Shown here: positions 28,701 through 40,757 of the stretch, piece after piece
Layout: the number at the start of each line of letters is the position of its first letter
Position numbering within the stretch: the first letter of the stretch is position 1
Source of the DNA: Marisa cornuarietis
Lineage: Eukaryota > Mollusca > Gastropoda > Architaenioglossa > Ampullariidae
Direction: 5' to 3'
Assembly (NCBI GenBank): GCA_004794655.1
Contig: SMMW01000575.1
Span: 13,963,001-14,027,000, forward strand
Length of the DNA: 64,000 nt
Translations under genes and position numbers: made by a program
Notes under the pieces: model-generated
The model's database searches: none
Told to the model about the DNA's origin: nothing
What the model saw: the letters and a program-made list of their open reading frames with translations, nothing else

Positions 28701-29971
28701 GTCTGGGACCACCCACCACCCACCTTCCCACTGTAGATCGGAGACAGGAAGTACGAATGGAGAAACAACCATTAAAGAAAGAAGCGATGGAAGACTCGGT
28801 TTCACTTAGTCGCTCGCGTTATCAAGATTGACTACTAAAGACAGGCCTCAGGACTGGTGTTCGACCTCTGACTCAAGCCCACAATAAATGTCTCGGAGAC
28901 CCGCGTTCTGTATATCCCTTTTCCCTTCCAGCTCGTTCAGTGAACACCAAGCATCTAACTGTTCTAACATCTGCAGCTCACGCGAAGTTCGTGTAAGCCC
29001 AGCAGCGAGAAATCCTTGACCATTCCATCTAATCAGTCCTTCGGTTTGGTGACCATGGTATAGGTCGTGGGGTGCACCTTCATCCCGAAACTTCAGATCC
29101 ACTTTGAGAAACAGACTTTGCGAAAGATCCCTCCATCCTAACACAACCACACACGCACACACACGACTGGGTTGAGTTCAAGTTATGATCTCAGAGGTTG
29201 TTTCCTCAAATCTGAGTGATTATCATCTCGTCCGCTCTCGCGATAGCAGCCCGCAGACATCATCGTACACAGAAATATCCACGAGTAGACATCAACATTA
29301 GAGTTCCAGCTGTAGTCGTGATAATGTAAGCGTAATTTTGCTCATTTCGTATGTAAAATTTGTTAAAAAATATTTCTGTGCATGGTGATATTTGTAGCCG
29401 TACATCACAAGAACAGTGGGATATTCTTCGCCAACAGTTAGGAAATGTCATCTTGTATTGAGCTCATAATAGTCATTAATAATTGTGTTCGTGTAGACCT
29501 TTAATTTGGCTGAAAGCGTATGGCTGTGATGTGAAGTACGAACACAAAGGGAGGGGAGCATTCTTGTTCTTTGGGCAAGTGTTGTTTGACACTAGAAAAA
29601 CAAGTGGACTGGAAATGGCAGTGATGTATGTCTAGCTGTGAAATAGAAGAAAGCGCGGTGTGATGTGCGTATGGGCTGTCTGTTATCGCGCAGCCCCCAC
29701 GACAAGGGGAAAAGGTGTAAATGATCTAGTGCTAACCTCCCTTTTTATCATATGGAACAAAGATTGTTTGGGAAGGATATCAAGCCTGCAGGATTTGGTA
29801 CATCGAGCACCAAATTGCGCAAATTTCTTAGGCACCAGCACGCGACAAAAGTACCCGCACAACCTTTGTGCTTGGATTAAGGGTACGCGACAGCGGCTGG
29901 AATGTGCGTGCCGGTGAGCCGTTCGCGTCGGAGGAGAGATTTCTTTTTTCTTCTTCTTCTTCTTGGGACGT
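28701..29971. other. Intergenic DNA, no gene recognised
   Basis: A 104-residue minus-strand frame (29162-28848) looks fairly protein-like in composition but matches nothing I recognise. It may be part of the same decayed repeat as the LINE end next to it. The rest is unique sequence. Confidence 0.35.
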
Positions 29972-30158
29972 GGGGGGGGGGGTGAATATTGGTGTTTTAC
30001 GCCGAGCCAGCAACTAAGGCTATATCATGGCAAGCCAGCCTTGTAAACACATGTAGAGAAAGAACAGCGTGCCCGAGACGATAGTTGAACCCAGGACAGG
30101 CAACCTTCACTATTATTGGTGACAGGCGCATACCGTGGCGCCACCGTACCGCGGGCGA
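29972..30158 (-). repeat. tRNA-derived SINE (family 1), antisense copy
   Basis: A G run (29972-29982) is followed by GTGTTTTACGCCGAGCCAGC and the conserved body, ending in a head whose complement contains GTGGCGCCACGG (A-box region) and GGGTTCAACTATCGTC (B box). It is very similar to the sense copy at 13825. A TTC run immediately precedes the G run. Confidence 0.8.
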
Positions 30159-32164
30159 TGGGTACGTTGACGAGGGTGGGTAGATTTTGTTCTCTTGATA
30201 AGGAGGCTAGCATGAGATTCGACAGCTGTTTTGAGAAGTTGAAAGTACTTGCCTGTGGAAAACTACAACTCTATTTTTAACGACTAGCAAGAAAAGAACC
30301 AGGTGTATATAAGCATACCGAAGAGACGAGTTTGGTTTTAACCATTTGCGCGAAAATCTTAGCAGGTCAAAATGGAACAACGAACGGAACAAAGCGAACA
30401 GAAAAAAAAGGAAAGCAAAATATCAAAACCAAACAGCTAAACCAACCGAATCTGTCACCCTCGTCGCAATGCTTGATAGGAGCAAAGGCTTACTTTCGGT
30501 TTCAACTTTTAAAAGGACAATCAGAGCGCAACATTTTTTCTTTAGGATCGGGTTAAGTTCGTTTTAAAATAATAATTCCAAAAATATGAGTACATAATTA
30601 TGCTTAATTTTAAAGATATAAGCATTCAAGCATTCCCACCTACAACTAGGAAAGCGAAAAAAAAATTCCTCTCCTATGCTGAAGAGTTCTCTTACGCACC
30701 TGAAGTACATGTATTTGTAACAGCGAGTGTGGCGTGTCTTCAAGTCAAATGATGAAACATCGCTCAGGTTGTCGTGTTCAAGAATCGATTTTTATTTTGC
30801 TAAAAAATGAAACAGCTGAATTTGGAATACAGCCCTACAGATTGGAGCTTTATTGAGAAGCTTCGAATGAAGTTTAAAAAGTAATTAAATGGTCCAAACT
30901 GAACTCATTCAACAGACTGGTAAGTCAATCAGATCAAAATTTAATGGGCAACAATCACGGTTATTGCAGTTTATATTGTATTATTACTGATTGTCTGTTA
31001 CTAAGTGGGCACATTTGAGTTAATTTTCCCATGTGTATTATTGTTAGTAAAATGTACACGCGTTTCAACAGTGTTTGTCTAAAAGAAACTCCTATAATTT
31101 TTTCTATTTGATGGTTTCAAGCATTGCATTTTTATTTTATAGTTACAACTGACTAATAAGGATTTTTGTTACAATTAAAAATATAATGATAGTTTGAAAC
31201 ATGTTTATCGATGTAAAAACTTATTTCTTCCTCATTTAGCTGCATGCAACATTTTCTATTTACTTACTGATACTCGCACGTGTTCCCATTTAAGCTCCTT
31301 ATAATATGTTTATCACCCTCGATTCTTTTTTTTTTCTTTATTTGCTGTTTCGAGCACGCACATCAATGGTGCCCTCACACTGTCAGATGTTTTTAGCATT
31401 ATGCTGGATAAAGATACGACTGATGATGATGTTTTTGTGACTGTCACACTTGTAGACCAGATCGTGTAGAAACTGTCGATGTTGCATATCTGGTACTTGA
31501 TCTACCAGCAGTCGTAGTTGGTTTTAGCAACTCGTGCTTTTGTATAGTAAGCACTGCTGTGGGAAGACGATTTCTTTGTTTTACTGAAAGTTGAAAACTT
31601 GCTTGTACTGAGAAAATTCTTGAGTCCGGTGTGGGGACAAAGTTCGCACGGTACGTTTGAACAAAACAGAGATCTGTATATACACATCTCTGAACAAAGT
31701 TAATCCACAGGCGTTTGCCGCCATTATCTTTAGGATTTCCTTAATGAGTACAAACTGCATCTGAGTGTCGAAGAGAACATTCAGCAACAGCACAATGTGT
31801 CCTGGTCAGTTTTCTTTTACTGAGGATTGCATCTTTTCTCTTCGACTTCAGCTTGTGCAAACAATTCTATTTTTAGAAATACTTCCGTTTCGTCACTTCC
31901 TGTTTTCTCGACAAATCCGGGTGTGCTTAAGACAAAAATATGAACATGAAATCGTTCATGTCTCTTTGTCATAAAATACCACTGGAATATGTTTTTGTGA
32001 TAGTATGTTTTGTGTTTCCAGAGATTTTTGCTCAGCAATCGGGTTGGGCTTTAAGTTGAACGATTTACATTAGCTTATACATCTGTCAAGTCTTTGCGAG
32101 GTCTTTAAGCTTCTGCAGACAAGAATGCACGCTTAGATGGTAGGTAGTTAGGTCACTCACACGC

Positions 32165-32214
<50 letters not shown>

Positions 32215-33569
32215 TCTAAAGCCCACTGAACGTTTTCCATCCCTGGACGAAGGTTTGCGTGACAAACCCATCTCATTACCTTCCCTGGAATGCCGCTTGG
32301 TGAGGCGAATGACTCCCTTCTGATCAGATTATCCTATTAATCTCGGACAACATTGTTCGCTTCCAGTCGCACGTGCGTGGTTAGAACAGACAGACGACGT
32401 GCGGGAGTCAAACAATAACAACAGAGCGTGCGACAGTCAAAAAGACTGAGGATAGTATCATTGTTACAACCCGTTCTACCTCTCCTTTCGCTGCCACTGT
32501 CCACCGGTGTCAGCTACCCAGGGTGTCTGCCTATCCAACCAGGCAACTAGCTCGCCGGAGTGCGCTCGTATTCACGCTCCGACAAAACCTCCAATCCTCT
32601 CAACTTCTTTGCCTGCTTTACTTTGACGGAAAATGAAAGGAAGATTCCTTTACAGGTCACTGTGGCGACATGTTTGCTGAAAGGATCTGACCATAAAAGA
32701 CAAACCTCCGTGGGCTACCTGTCGACTTAAGGATACTGTTTGTTGAACGACTTAACATCGAGTGGATGAAAAGATTGTTTGAAACCAATATTCATAGAAA
32801 ACACACGGGTGGCGCTCGCAGACGAAAACACCCGCAGCTTCGTCTCTTTTAGCAAAATAATAAAAGGATGATGTCCGCAGAAAGAGAGGGATGAGGCCAG
32901 TGTTGTCAACGATGTTGCCCAGCGTCAAAGTCACGTGTGGTGGGACAGTCAGAGTTCTTTAGAGAAATTCCCAAGACGGATTACGTACAGAGAGGGAAGC
33001 TGACATTGAGGAGTCAAACTCATCTCATGCTGTTTCTATTTTCATTTCTCTTTTGTGACCCAAGGTCTCGCCGAGAATTCCCAATGGACAGCACCTGAAG
33101 ACTTCAATGTGGCGTAAGTTTTTCATCTCCCGCATGCTTTCGGTGTGTGTGTGGGGGGGGGGAGTTTTGGGGAAGCCCATGGAGAGCCGGGGCTAGCTGG
33201 GAGCGAGCAGAGGCGACAGCCCAACGCCCCGCGCCTGATGGGAGCCCCGCACCAACAAGTGCACCGTCTGGATGAGACAGTCCGTAATTTGCTTGAAATT
33301 CGAAAAAAAAAATTCATGTCCTTTTCCTTTTTAGGGGAGTAAATTCGTTTGCGCGTTACTGTGTGGGCCAGTTTTTGTTATAAATCTGATATGGTTATTC
33401 GTTATTTAGAAGACATCCAGCGCTTTTTATTGCTCTGCTACGTATGTTGTACCGGCTTCCAAAGGCTCCGCAATTCTATTTGCCCAATGCCCCGCATCCC
33501 ACTAGCGCCGGCTCTGCCCCATGGCTGATGGCGATTAATCTTCGAAAAGTCAGGGTTTGCACAGCGGGC
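30159..33569. other. AT-rich intergenic DNA, no gene recognised
   Basis: The region is mostly AT-rich. It contains the AC microsatellite annotated separately and scattered short frames without domains. Confidence 0.4.
32167..32212. repeat. (AC)n microsatellite
   Basis: Perfect AC dinucleotide run of about 23 units. Confidence 0.98.
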
Positions 33570-33690
33570 GGGGGAGGGGTTGGGTGTTGAAACTGGTGTT
33601 GGTACTTAGCCAGCAACTAAAACTATATCCACGGCAAAGTATCCTGTAAACAGGCGCCACACGGAGATTTCGCAGCGGACACAAGTTGTC
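33570..33690 (-). repeat. tRNA-derived SINE (family 1), degenerate 3' part
   Basis: A G-rich run is followed by TTAGCCAGCAACTAAAACTA, a CACGGCAAAG segment and CCTGTAAACAGGCGCCACA, the order of the family 1 element read antisense. The tRNA-like head is not recognisable, so this copy is diverged or truncated. Confidence 0.6.
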
Positions 33691-35082
33691 TGAGGTATGG
33701 TTCATGCCGAGAGAAGCAGCTGGTCTTCTCCTTAATCAGCAGGCGTTCGATAGCTTGATACTATAGCGACTCCTAGCTGGAAGCTAAGAGTATATCAAAT
33801 CCTCCCAATGAACCACGGATTAGAGAGTCAAAAGTCTTAAGACTTCGAAGACCACCCCTGGTTTCACGTGTTTTCATCAGAGGGATTTTTTTTCAAAGCT
33901 TTTGTTGAGAGGTTAAGCATAAGAAATATGTGATCTTTAATTACTTTAACTTCTGAATGGATATAATTTTGTCAGTTTTTGGTTTGCTTGTACTTTATAT
34001 TTTTTTAAACGGTTAGTACATTATCGAGCCAATAAATTGAGGCTGCGGAATGCTAGGTCCTCTTCTTCTGCTTTTGGGTGAAGAAACTGCCATCGACTTT
34101 GGTCCTGGGCAGGTAGCACATTGACCTGTCGGACATGAGGTAACATGAAGCGAGGATTTAAAGCCAGATACCACCAGGTAATGCGAGATCCAGGTAAAGG
34201 CTAACACCAGAGATCAGATAACATCAGGTGACCCAAGTCGTCACTGATCAGTCTCGGAGGTCGTCATCTCGAACCTAATTACAGTCATCCGGGTGTCAGA
34301 GGGGTCTGACCATTGTACTGGATGGTCATTTCCAGCGAGGCGCCTGATAAAGGTGTGTTCGCGAGCTTTGTAATTTTTTTCTTTCCACATCGTCTTGACC
34401 CTACCGGTGCAAGTCAACAGACATTCGTCACACAGCCTCTGAACTTTCACGCCTTCCTTTCTTCTCCACACAGTGGCCAGGCTCTGACCAGGCCAACAGC
34501 CCCTCCTCCGCCATTAGTCACCAAGCCTGTCCACCTCATTACAGGCCTACGCAGCCATTACTGTCACTGTTCAGTTTTCGGAGACATCTCTCCGCCGTTT
34601 GTCTGCCCCTTAGTCTTTTGACATGGACCACTGGACTCCACCTCTCTTCCTGTCGCTGCAGATTTACTGCCCCTCGTGTTATCTTACAAGACTCTGGGTC
34701 GCTAACAAGGACTTGGTAATTAGGGGGTATAACTCACTGATGTCCAAGAGCGTGAAGAAGGATGTCGAGCAACTGTTTATTTGCGAAAATTGTTTACTTA
34801 AGCCTAGGTAGGTACCACGAAGAGCATTATTAACGGAACTAATGCAATGGCTACAATGTATCAAAATAGCAAGTCACTAATTAGCAAAGTATGTACTGGC
34901 TACAACATGTTGAGTGAACTTAAGGTCTCGATCACAAGAATGCTACACTAGCTACAAACATTACAAAAGCCAAACCAAAACAAATTTATCATTATAGCGT
35001 CTAATAAAATGCAGAAATACACTTATCACAACGTGGAGAGAATACCAGAGAGCCAGGTTTTACAGTCAGTACAGAAATAATG
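33691..35082. other. Intergenic DNA, no gene recognised
   Basis: Short opposing frames only; nothing with a domain or a supported splice structure. Confidence 0.4.
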
Positions 35083-35340
35083 CGAATAGCCGAGTGGTTA
35101 GAGCGCAGGCATCAGAGCTGAGAGGCGTGTTAGTTCGATACCCGTCTAGCGCAGCTCACTTTTCCCAAACGACCCAGTGGTGGCAATGATTACATGATTC
35201 CAAAGAGACCTGTGGAAGGTAAGGCGGCGAGGATGGGCGCCGCCCTCACGTAATGCTGGCCCCGAAAAAAGTGATATCTCTAACATATCACGACCTGAAA
35301 AAGGTCATGGGACTGCCTATATCTACCTTACTGAGACTAC
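35083..35340 (+). repeat. tRNA-derived SINE (family 2), sense copy
   Basis: The tRNA-like head has an A box TAGCCGAGTGG (35087-35097) and a B box GTTCGATACC (35133-35142), with spacing of a short-loop tRNA. It is followed by TCTAGCGCAGCTCACTTTTC, a body with AAGGTAAGGCGGCGAGGATG, and a tail ending in CTATATCTACCTTACTG. The head is close enough to a tRNA that a scanner might call a pseudo-tRNA, but the long conserved body shared with 35685 marks it as a SINE. Confidence 0.78.
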
Positions 35341-35684
35341 AATTTTACAAACCCTGTTTGGCTGACAGTGCTAACCAATGCCATCAGTGTGACTGTCAAA
35401 TCAAATTGCCAGTCTTTACTGAATTTTGAAAATCACCCTAATTAATTTCATCGAAGGACTAGAAAAATACTATTAATATTACCACAAAAGCACTTTTATT
35501 AAGTTGACTTTGTAGGAAGAAACGTCTTTGTAAAGACAAGACACACGGTGAGTTTTGTATATGTCGGAAACAATGTAGCAGGTTCTAAGACCTACTGAAC
35601 GTTTTATCTAAACGCAATAAGCCATTAACTGAGTCATATACAATGTTGCTTAATTCCCAAAACACATAACATGATTTAGGAAGC

Positions 35685-35955
35685 GGATAGCCAAGCAGTT
35701 GGAGAGCTGGCGTCCAAACTGAGAGGCAGGCCGGTTTGACATCCGTGTAGCGCAGCGAATTTTTTCCTGTAATACAATTTCCCAGTCGAACCAGCTATCG
35801 AGAATGCGTACCTGACCCCAAAGAAGGTTGGGGACCGTAAGGCAGCGAGAAATAGATGGGCTCTCCCCGGACGTAAAACTTGTTCCGAGAAAAGTGGGTT
35901 CTTGAACACCTCACTCCCCAACGACTTCAAACAGGTTTGGGGGCGACCTTGTTCT
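35685..35955 (+). repeat. tRNA-derived SINE (family 2), sense copy
   Basis: A box TAGCCAAGCAG (35688-35698), B-box-like GGTTTGACATCC (35733-35744), then GTGTAGCGCAGCGAAT, a body with GACCGTAAGGCAGCGAGAAA, and the block CTCACTCCCCAACGACTTC. It lies about 600 bp from, and in the same orientation as, the copy at 35083. Confidence 0.78.
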
Positions 35956-36763
35956 CTCGAGCTCATTTAGTATTAATCTTTGAACGCCGAATATATTTGG
36001 GGTAATAATAGCAACCAGCCCAATTTACCCAATTTTTCGATTCTTAGCGATTTTGTTTCGGAAGAGAAGCTGCCTGGAAATCTGACTGGCTAATTTTTCA
36101 TCTGTAATCCCGCGTGCGCCTGCGGGCTGCATACAGCTGTACACGACAACTGCTGTTGCGTGGGAGAGCCTCCGCGAAGCACAACAACCTGCAGTGTTGC
36201 GCGGTGTCGGTACCTGATCACAGCGCGCCACACCTTCACACGGACAGGTAACTTAATTTACGACGGTTTGAGGAGGAATATGTCGTGTCCTTCGCTGTCG
36301 GCTGAAGCTAAGCTGGCGTCTTATCGTCGTTCCAACTGACAAAACACAACCATCTTAGTCTACGACAACCACAGGCGGTGGGGGAAAAGTATAAAAACAA
36401 GTTTGGCAGCTTGCACGGTGGGTCTACAGGCAAAAAGGTTCATTCGCATACAGTGGCCGCGAGTTCTGTGTCACAAGACATTGAAGTCCAAAACAAGCGG
36501 TTGGGGAAGGGCAGAAACGAAAGCAGGAAATGTAATGCCTGGTCCTTTCTCGTTTCGACTGTTGCTTGAGCTTGTCACCAGAATACGTAGTCGTGATCCG
36601 TGTGAGAAGACTCACGTCTACTTACTTGGCTTCTGTCTACACGGACCTTCGGAAACCCGAGTCTAAAAGGTAAGTTTGTTCAGATGTTAGTTTTTTTTAT
36701 TCACTGAACGTGTGTTTGTACGCCAGACTCTACAGAATCAAACATTCACTTCAGATGCACTAA

Positions 36764-36812
36764 GATGTTGGTCAAGCAAATGCCGAGGACGCCCCCGACC
36801 CCGCGTCCAGAT
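36764..36812 (+). repeat. Dispersed repeat, copy 1 of a ~50-bp pair
   Basis: It shares GTTGGTCAAGC, then GACGCCCCCGA/CACGCCCCCCGA and CCCGCGTCCAGAT with 38137-38186 in the same orientation. Confidence 0.8.
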
Positions 36813-38136
36813 GCAAGTATCAAGTGATGTTTACATAACAACAGGATAGAATTTTCCTGAGGTCTATCCTCAAAAGGTTTACAGAATGACGTGCCGTACG
36901 TTACTCATTGATACTTAATTATATAAACTGCTTATTACTCACTGTAATTCCTTTTCAATGACTTATTGTATATGTTTTAGAGTATACTATACTGTATTAG
37001 ATAATTCTGCATGTTTTTTGTGGTAATAACAGTTCCAGATGTTGTAGGTAGTAATTTTTTCCAGTGACTAGGTAAAGCTGAGCACTACCTACTATTTCAA
37101 GAATTTTATTTACTACTCCTCATCCGTTATCGAGCTACACGCCTACAATTATCACCAAGCATAAACAGAGAAACTCGTGGTCAAGTTTGTACACCTATGC
37201 TTAATATGACCCCAATTCTTCCATTGGGTTGAGCCTTGACAAGGTAAATGTATTAATGCACATTCCTAACATCCATGTTTTTGACCTTTCAAATCGTGTA
37301 TTTCGAGAACAGAGGGGAGGGAAAATTCACACAAATCCGCGTGATGTTTGAGCACTGAGCAGTTCTCCCTTCGGTACATGCAAAAACTTGTCCACTTCTG
37401 CTGTTGGTTTTGATGTTGTTGTTCCTAATTTTTAATAGATCGGTTCTGTGGAGAATTTCCAAAGCAAAAGACAGCATATGTCAAATATTAAGACATATAT
37501 CACGTGTTATGAGCAATATGACTGAAAGAAGAACACAAAAAAGGACGAACGAACTGATCTACCGATGATGAGACGAACAAGATGGAGCAACCACAGCTCC
37601 CGAGAAAAATTGTAGCAGACGACCATGATTACAGTTTGTTTGTCGTGGGTGTTTAAAACCTATTTGCAATTATAATGAAGCGTATGCATGCGCTTGCGCG
37701 CGTGTGTGTGTGTTTGAGAGCAGGAGGGGTGAGACACAGAAAGATTATAGTAAAAAAAAACCAAACAAACAAAGGGAAGTGTGGAAAGGTTTTGAAAAGA
37801 AAACTTTTCAATGAAAAGGAAACAGACTCGAGTAAAAGGAAGAACGAAGAGTGTATGAGGAAAATGTGTGCGAGTGTGTGTGTTAGATTAAGACAGATCG
37901 CGCGTGCGTGCTGGCCCTTTGCTCATCCACACAGTAGGTGACATCTGCAGACAAAAGGGCATGGCTGACTTTCACCCCGTTCCTTTCTCTAAGGCTCGCT
38001 GTCCGCACAATGTTGAATCTTCTCACCTCCCAGTGGACTTGGTGTCTCACCTCCACATTTTCCTCCCTTAGCGGCCAGCTACCTATACGCTCCTCCCTAG
38101 ACGGACTGGAGAAGCGGCGGTGTACAAAGTCACCAA

Positions 38137-38186
38137 GGTGTTGGTCAAGCGAGTGGCGAGCACGCCCCCCGATCCCGCGTCCAGAT
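38137..38186 (+). repeat. Dispersed repeat, copy 2 of a ~50-bp pair
   Basis: This is the partner of 36764-36812, with about 40 of 50 positions alike by eye. It sits within GC-rich sequence (37930-38320) that is itself probably an unclassified repeat. Confidence 0.8.
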
Positions 38187-40617
38187 ATCTTTTTGACGCT
38201 CTTCCACGGCATTTGTCTGTTTGGCGTCCCCAGTCTTCTCTTTAACTTATCTGATCCCAGTCCCGGCTCCCTCAAATATTTAGGAAAGCCCCGAGAGACA
38301 CTGCCTGCCCTTTGAAACGGCCGTGCGTGGGGAGGTTGGCTGGGTGGGGAGGAAGAAAGGGCCAGCAAGCTGACGAAACAGTCTGCTGTTAAATCGGTCA
38401 GCAGTCGTTTAAATTAAGTCCAGCTTGGCTGATTAGCAGACATCGTGCACGAGCATGTCTTTATTGTTTAATGTGTTTTATCCACCATCGAAGTATACAA
38501 AATCATCATTATCATCATCATCATCATCATGAGACGATGAACGAAAAAATTACTTTTATGCTGGATGCGAACCTAGTAAAGTAATACAACTTGTCTTATT
38601 CAGAAACGTTGTGGTTTGTGTGGCCAGGAAAGAAAAAATTGCATTTGAACCACAATGAAAGTATATTAACAGATGAGCAGTAAACAGTTAATTAGAATTA
38701 ATACACGATCTGACCTCAAACTAATTTACATATTAATATGAGACTACACTGCAACGTTTTCCTCCGCATAATATTTCTATCATATTATGTTTTAGAAACC
38801 CAAACAGTAACAACGAAAGCAAATGCACGAGCGAAAAAAAAAAGTTGAGGTGAGGGGGTTGGAGGGAAGATATCTAAAGGGGTTAGTTTTGATTGTAGCA
38901 CATTCGAAAACTCTGTTCACACCTTGTAAATGCCTCTGGTTCATCAGCAAACACCTTTGCAATGTAAACAGTTTCTTGACCGCTTTGGATTTCGTTGATG
39001 TGAACTTTTGCCACTGGTCAACGAACGTTCTCTCCATGATCAGCAACACCCACCCAGTGATAAGGCCATGTCACCTGTCGTGGCCAGCCATTTGCGCTCA
39101 CGTGCACATCGGGAAAGTGTGGACAACGTTGGGAAGGGACTGTCATTCGATCGTCTGACTAAACACTCTCTCGTGTAACTCTCGAGCCCTCTCTCTGTCT
39201 CTTGAATAAACAGTGAAACGCCGGAGACACAAGCCACACAAAGTATTTTAAACTGTATGCCACACGCGTTCTCTTGTAAATTTGAAACCTGCTGACGGGT
39301 ATAAGTTCCGAAAATTTTAGGGAGAAAACGGGTTTAGTTGGCAGTGCGAGAAAACACAGAAAAACGTGGGCACGTCTGACAATCTCCAGGTTTGGTGTGG
39401 AATATTGGTTGACAGGAGCGTTACCCACGCGCGAACTGAGCAACAGTCACTACTGTGACAAAATATACAACAACAGATGATACACGAGCTCTGACAAATT
39501 CATGGCAATAGCTATCGTTGTAGATTTGATGAAAGACGTTATCTGTTATTGTTAAAGAACACAACATGTAATTACTATAGTCATGGCAAGTAGACATTAT
39601 CACTAGTTGTGTAATATTTCCGCGTATGCACGAGGTCCGGCGTGCGTGCGTGCGTGCTTGTAAACATGTGCGTCTGTGCGTCCGCGCGCGAACAAGAGAA
39701 TGTGTGTGCAAGCTGACGAGGGGTGTGGGTAAGCTCCACGAGTTTTTCCACCATTCCTACAGTATGTAAATTAGATTTACACACACAAGAACAGGCATAT
39801 GTTTGGAGCACGATAAAAACGCTGCTCAAAAGAAGTTTACGCTCAGCTGCGCCTTTTGAATTCGAGCCCATAACGGATCTTTTCAAATTCGATGTGGGGA
39901 TTTTTCCTTCTGCTTTCTTTTTTTTTATAGTTTGAATTGTCCGCTAGCTAGCGCCTAGATGTCACCAACAAGACGTAAATATCGTTCCAGTTAATGGTCC
40001 TTTTGTATCAACGGCGTTTGTCCGCCCATTTCAAGTCCTGATTTCACGTGTAGTTAATGGAAGTCCTACCCGAAATGGTTCTATTTCTTGTGTACACAGC
40101 CCATGCAGTCAAGCAGCACACAAAGAGGCTGGGGGGGGCGGTACAATCATTTCCGTCACGGGTAATTGTGCGCTGGTACCCGAGACGCAGGGAGCGACAA
40201 GAAACCCAACGCAATAACACGACTTCAGAGGCCGTCCGACCCCGTAGTCTAAGAACGAATGCAGACGACGAAGAAAACTAGAACTCGCCTGCAAGTCAAT
40301 TGGTAAAAATGAGGGAGGGGGGATGTGTTCTCCCTGCCCCACTATCGCCAGTTTCGCGAGGTGCGTCGGCGAGATTGTAGCGGGGATCACAGACCACATC
40401 CCGTTGCCAGAGGCGACTAGGATGTCGAACATCTGTTAACGGTCCCCGTCCGCACCTACAGCAATAAGATGCGATGTCGCAGGTAGGCAGGTACACCAGT
40501 AATTTCTTGTATTAATTGCTCCCCGAAGCTTGCAAAGATGTACGAAAGATTGATTACTGTGTTTAATTGACTGTTGAAGTATTAGAGAATTATATGTAAT
40601 GTAGGAGACATATTTAG

Positions 40618-40757
40618 GTTCATGTTATACAATACAGAATGAACATGTTCATAGTATAATATTACAATAGAGAATGAACCTGTTTATAGTATATGTACAA
40701 CACAGAAAGAATCTGTTCAATATTAATACAATTCAGAATAAACCTGCTTATAGAATA
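40618..40757. repeat. Degenerate minisatellite, ~29-35 bp unit, about 4.5 copies
   Basis: Consecutive units begin GTTCATGTTATAC, GTTCATAGTATAAT, GTTTATAGTATATG, GTTCAATATTAATAC and GCTTATAGAATAA. Each ends in a variant of CAGAATGAACAT / GAGAATGAACCT. Unit lengths vary from 29 to 35 bp. The unit ends pair with its starts (GTTCAT...ATGAAC), so every unit could fold into a hairpin. Confidence 0.8.

Larger units (their letters stand above)
35956..40617. other. Intergenic DNA with a dispersed 50-bp duplicate, no gene recognised
   Basis: A segment at 36764-36812 recurs imperfectly at 38137-38186. The longest frames (161 minus and 125 plus, both near 37883-38368) overlap each other and cover the second copy. 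Short ATC repeats lie at 38502-38530 and a CGTG run at 39640-39656. No gene can be supported. Confidence 0.4.

Noticed and set aside
35083..35155. Possible functional tRNA gene
   Set aside because: Good A and B boxes, but the sequence continues into a body shared with 35685 and 15640, so it is the head of a SINE.
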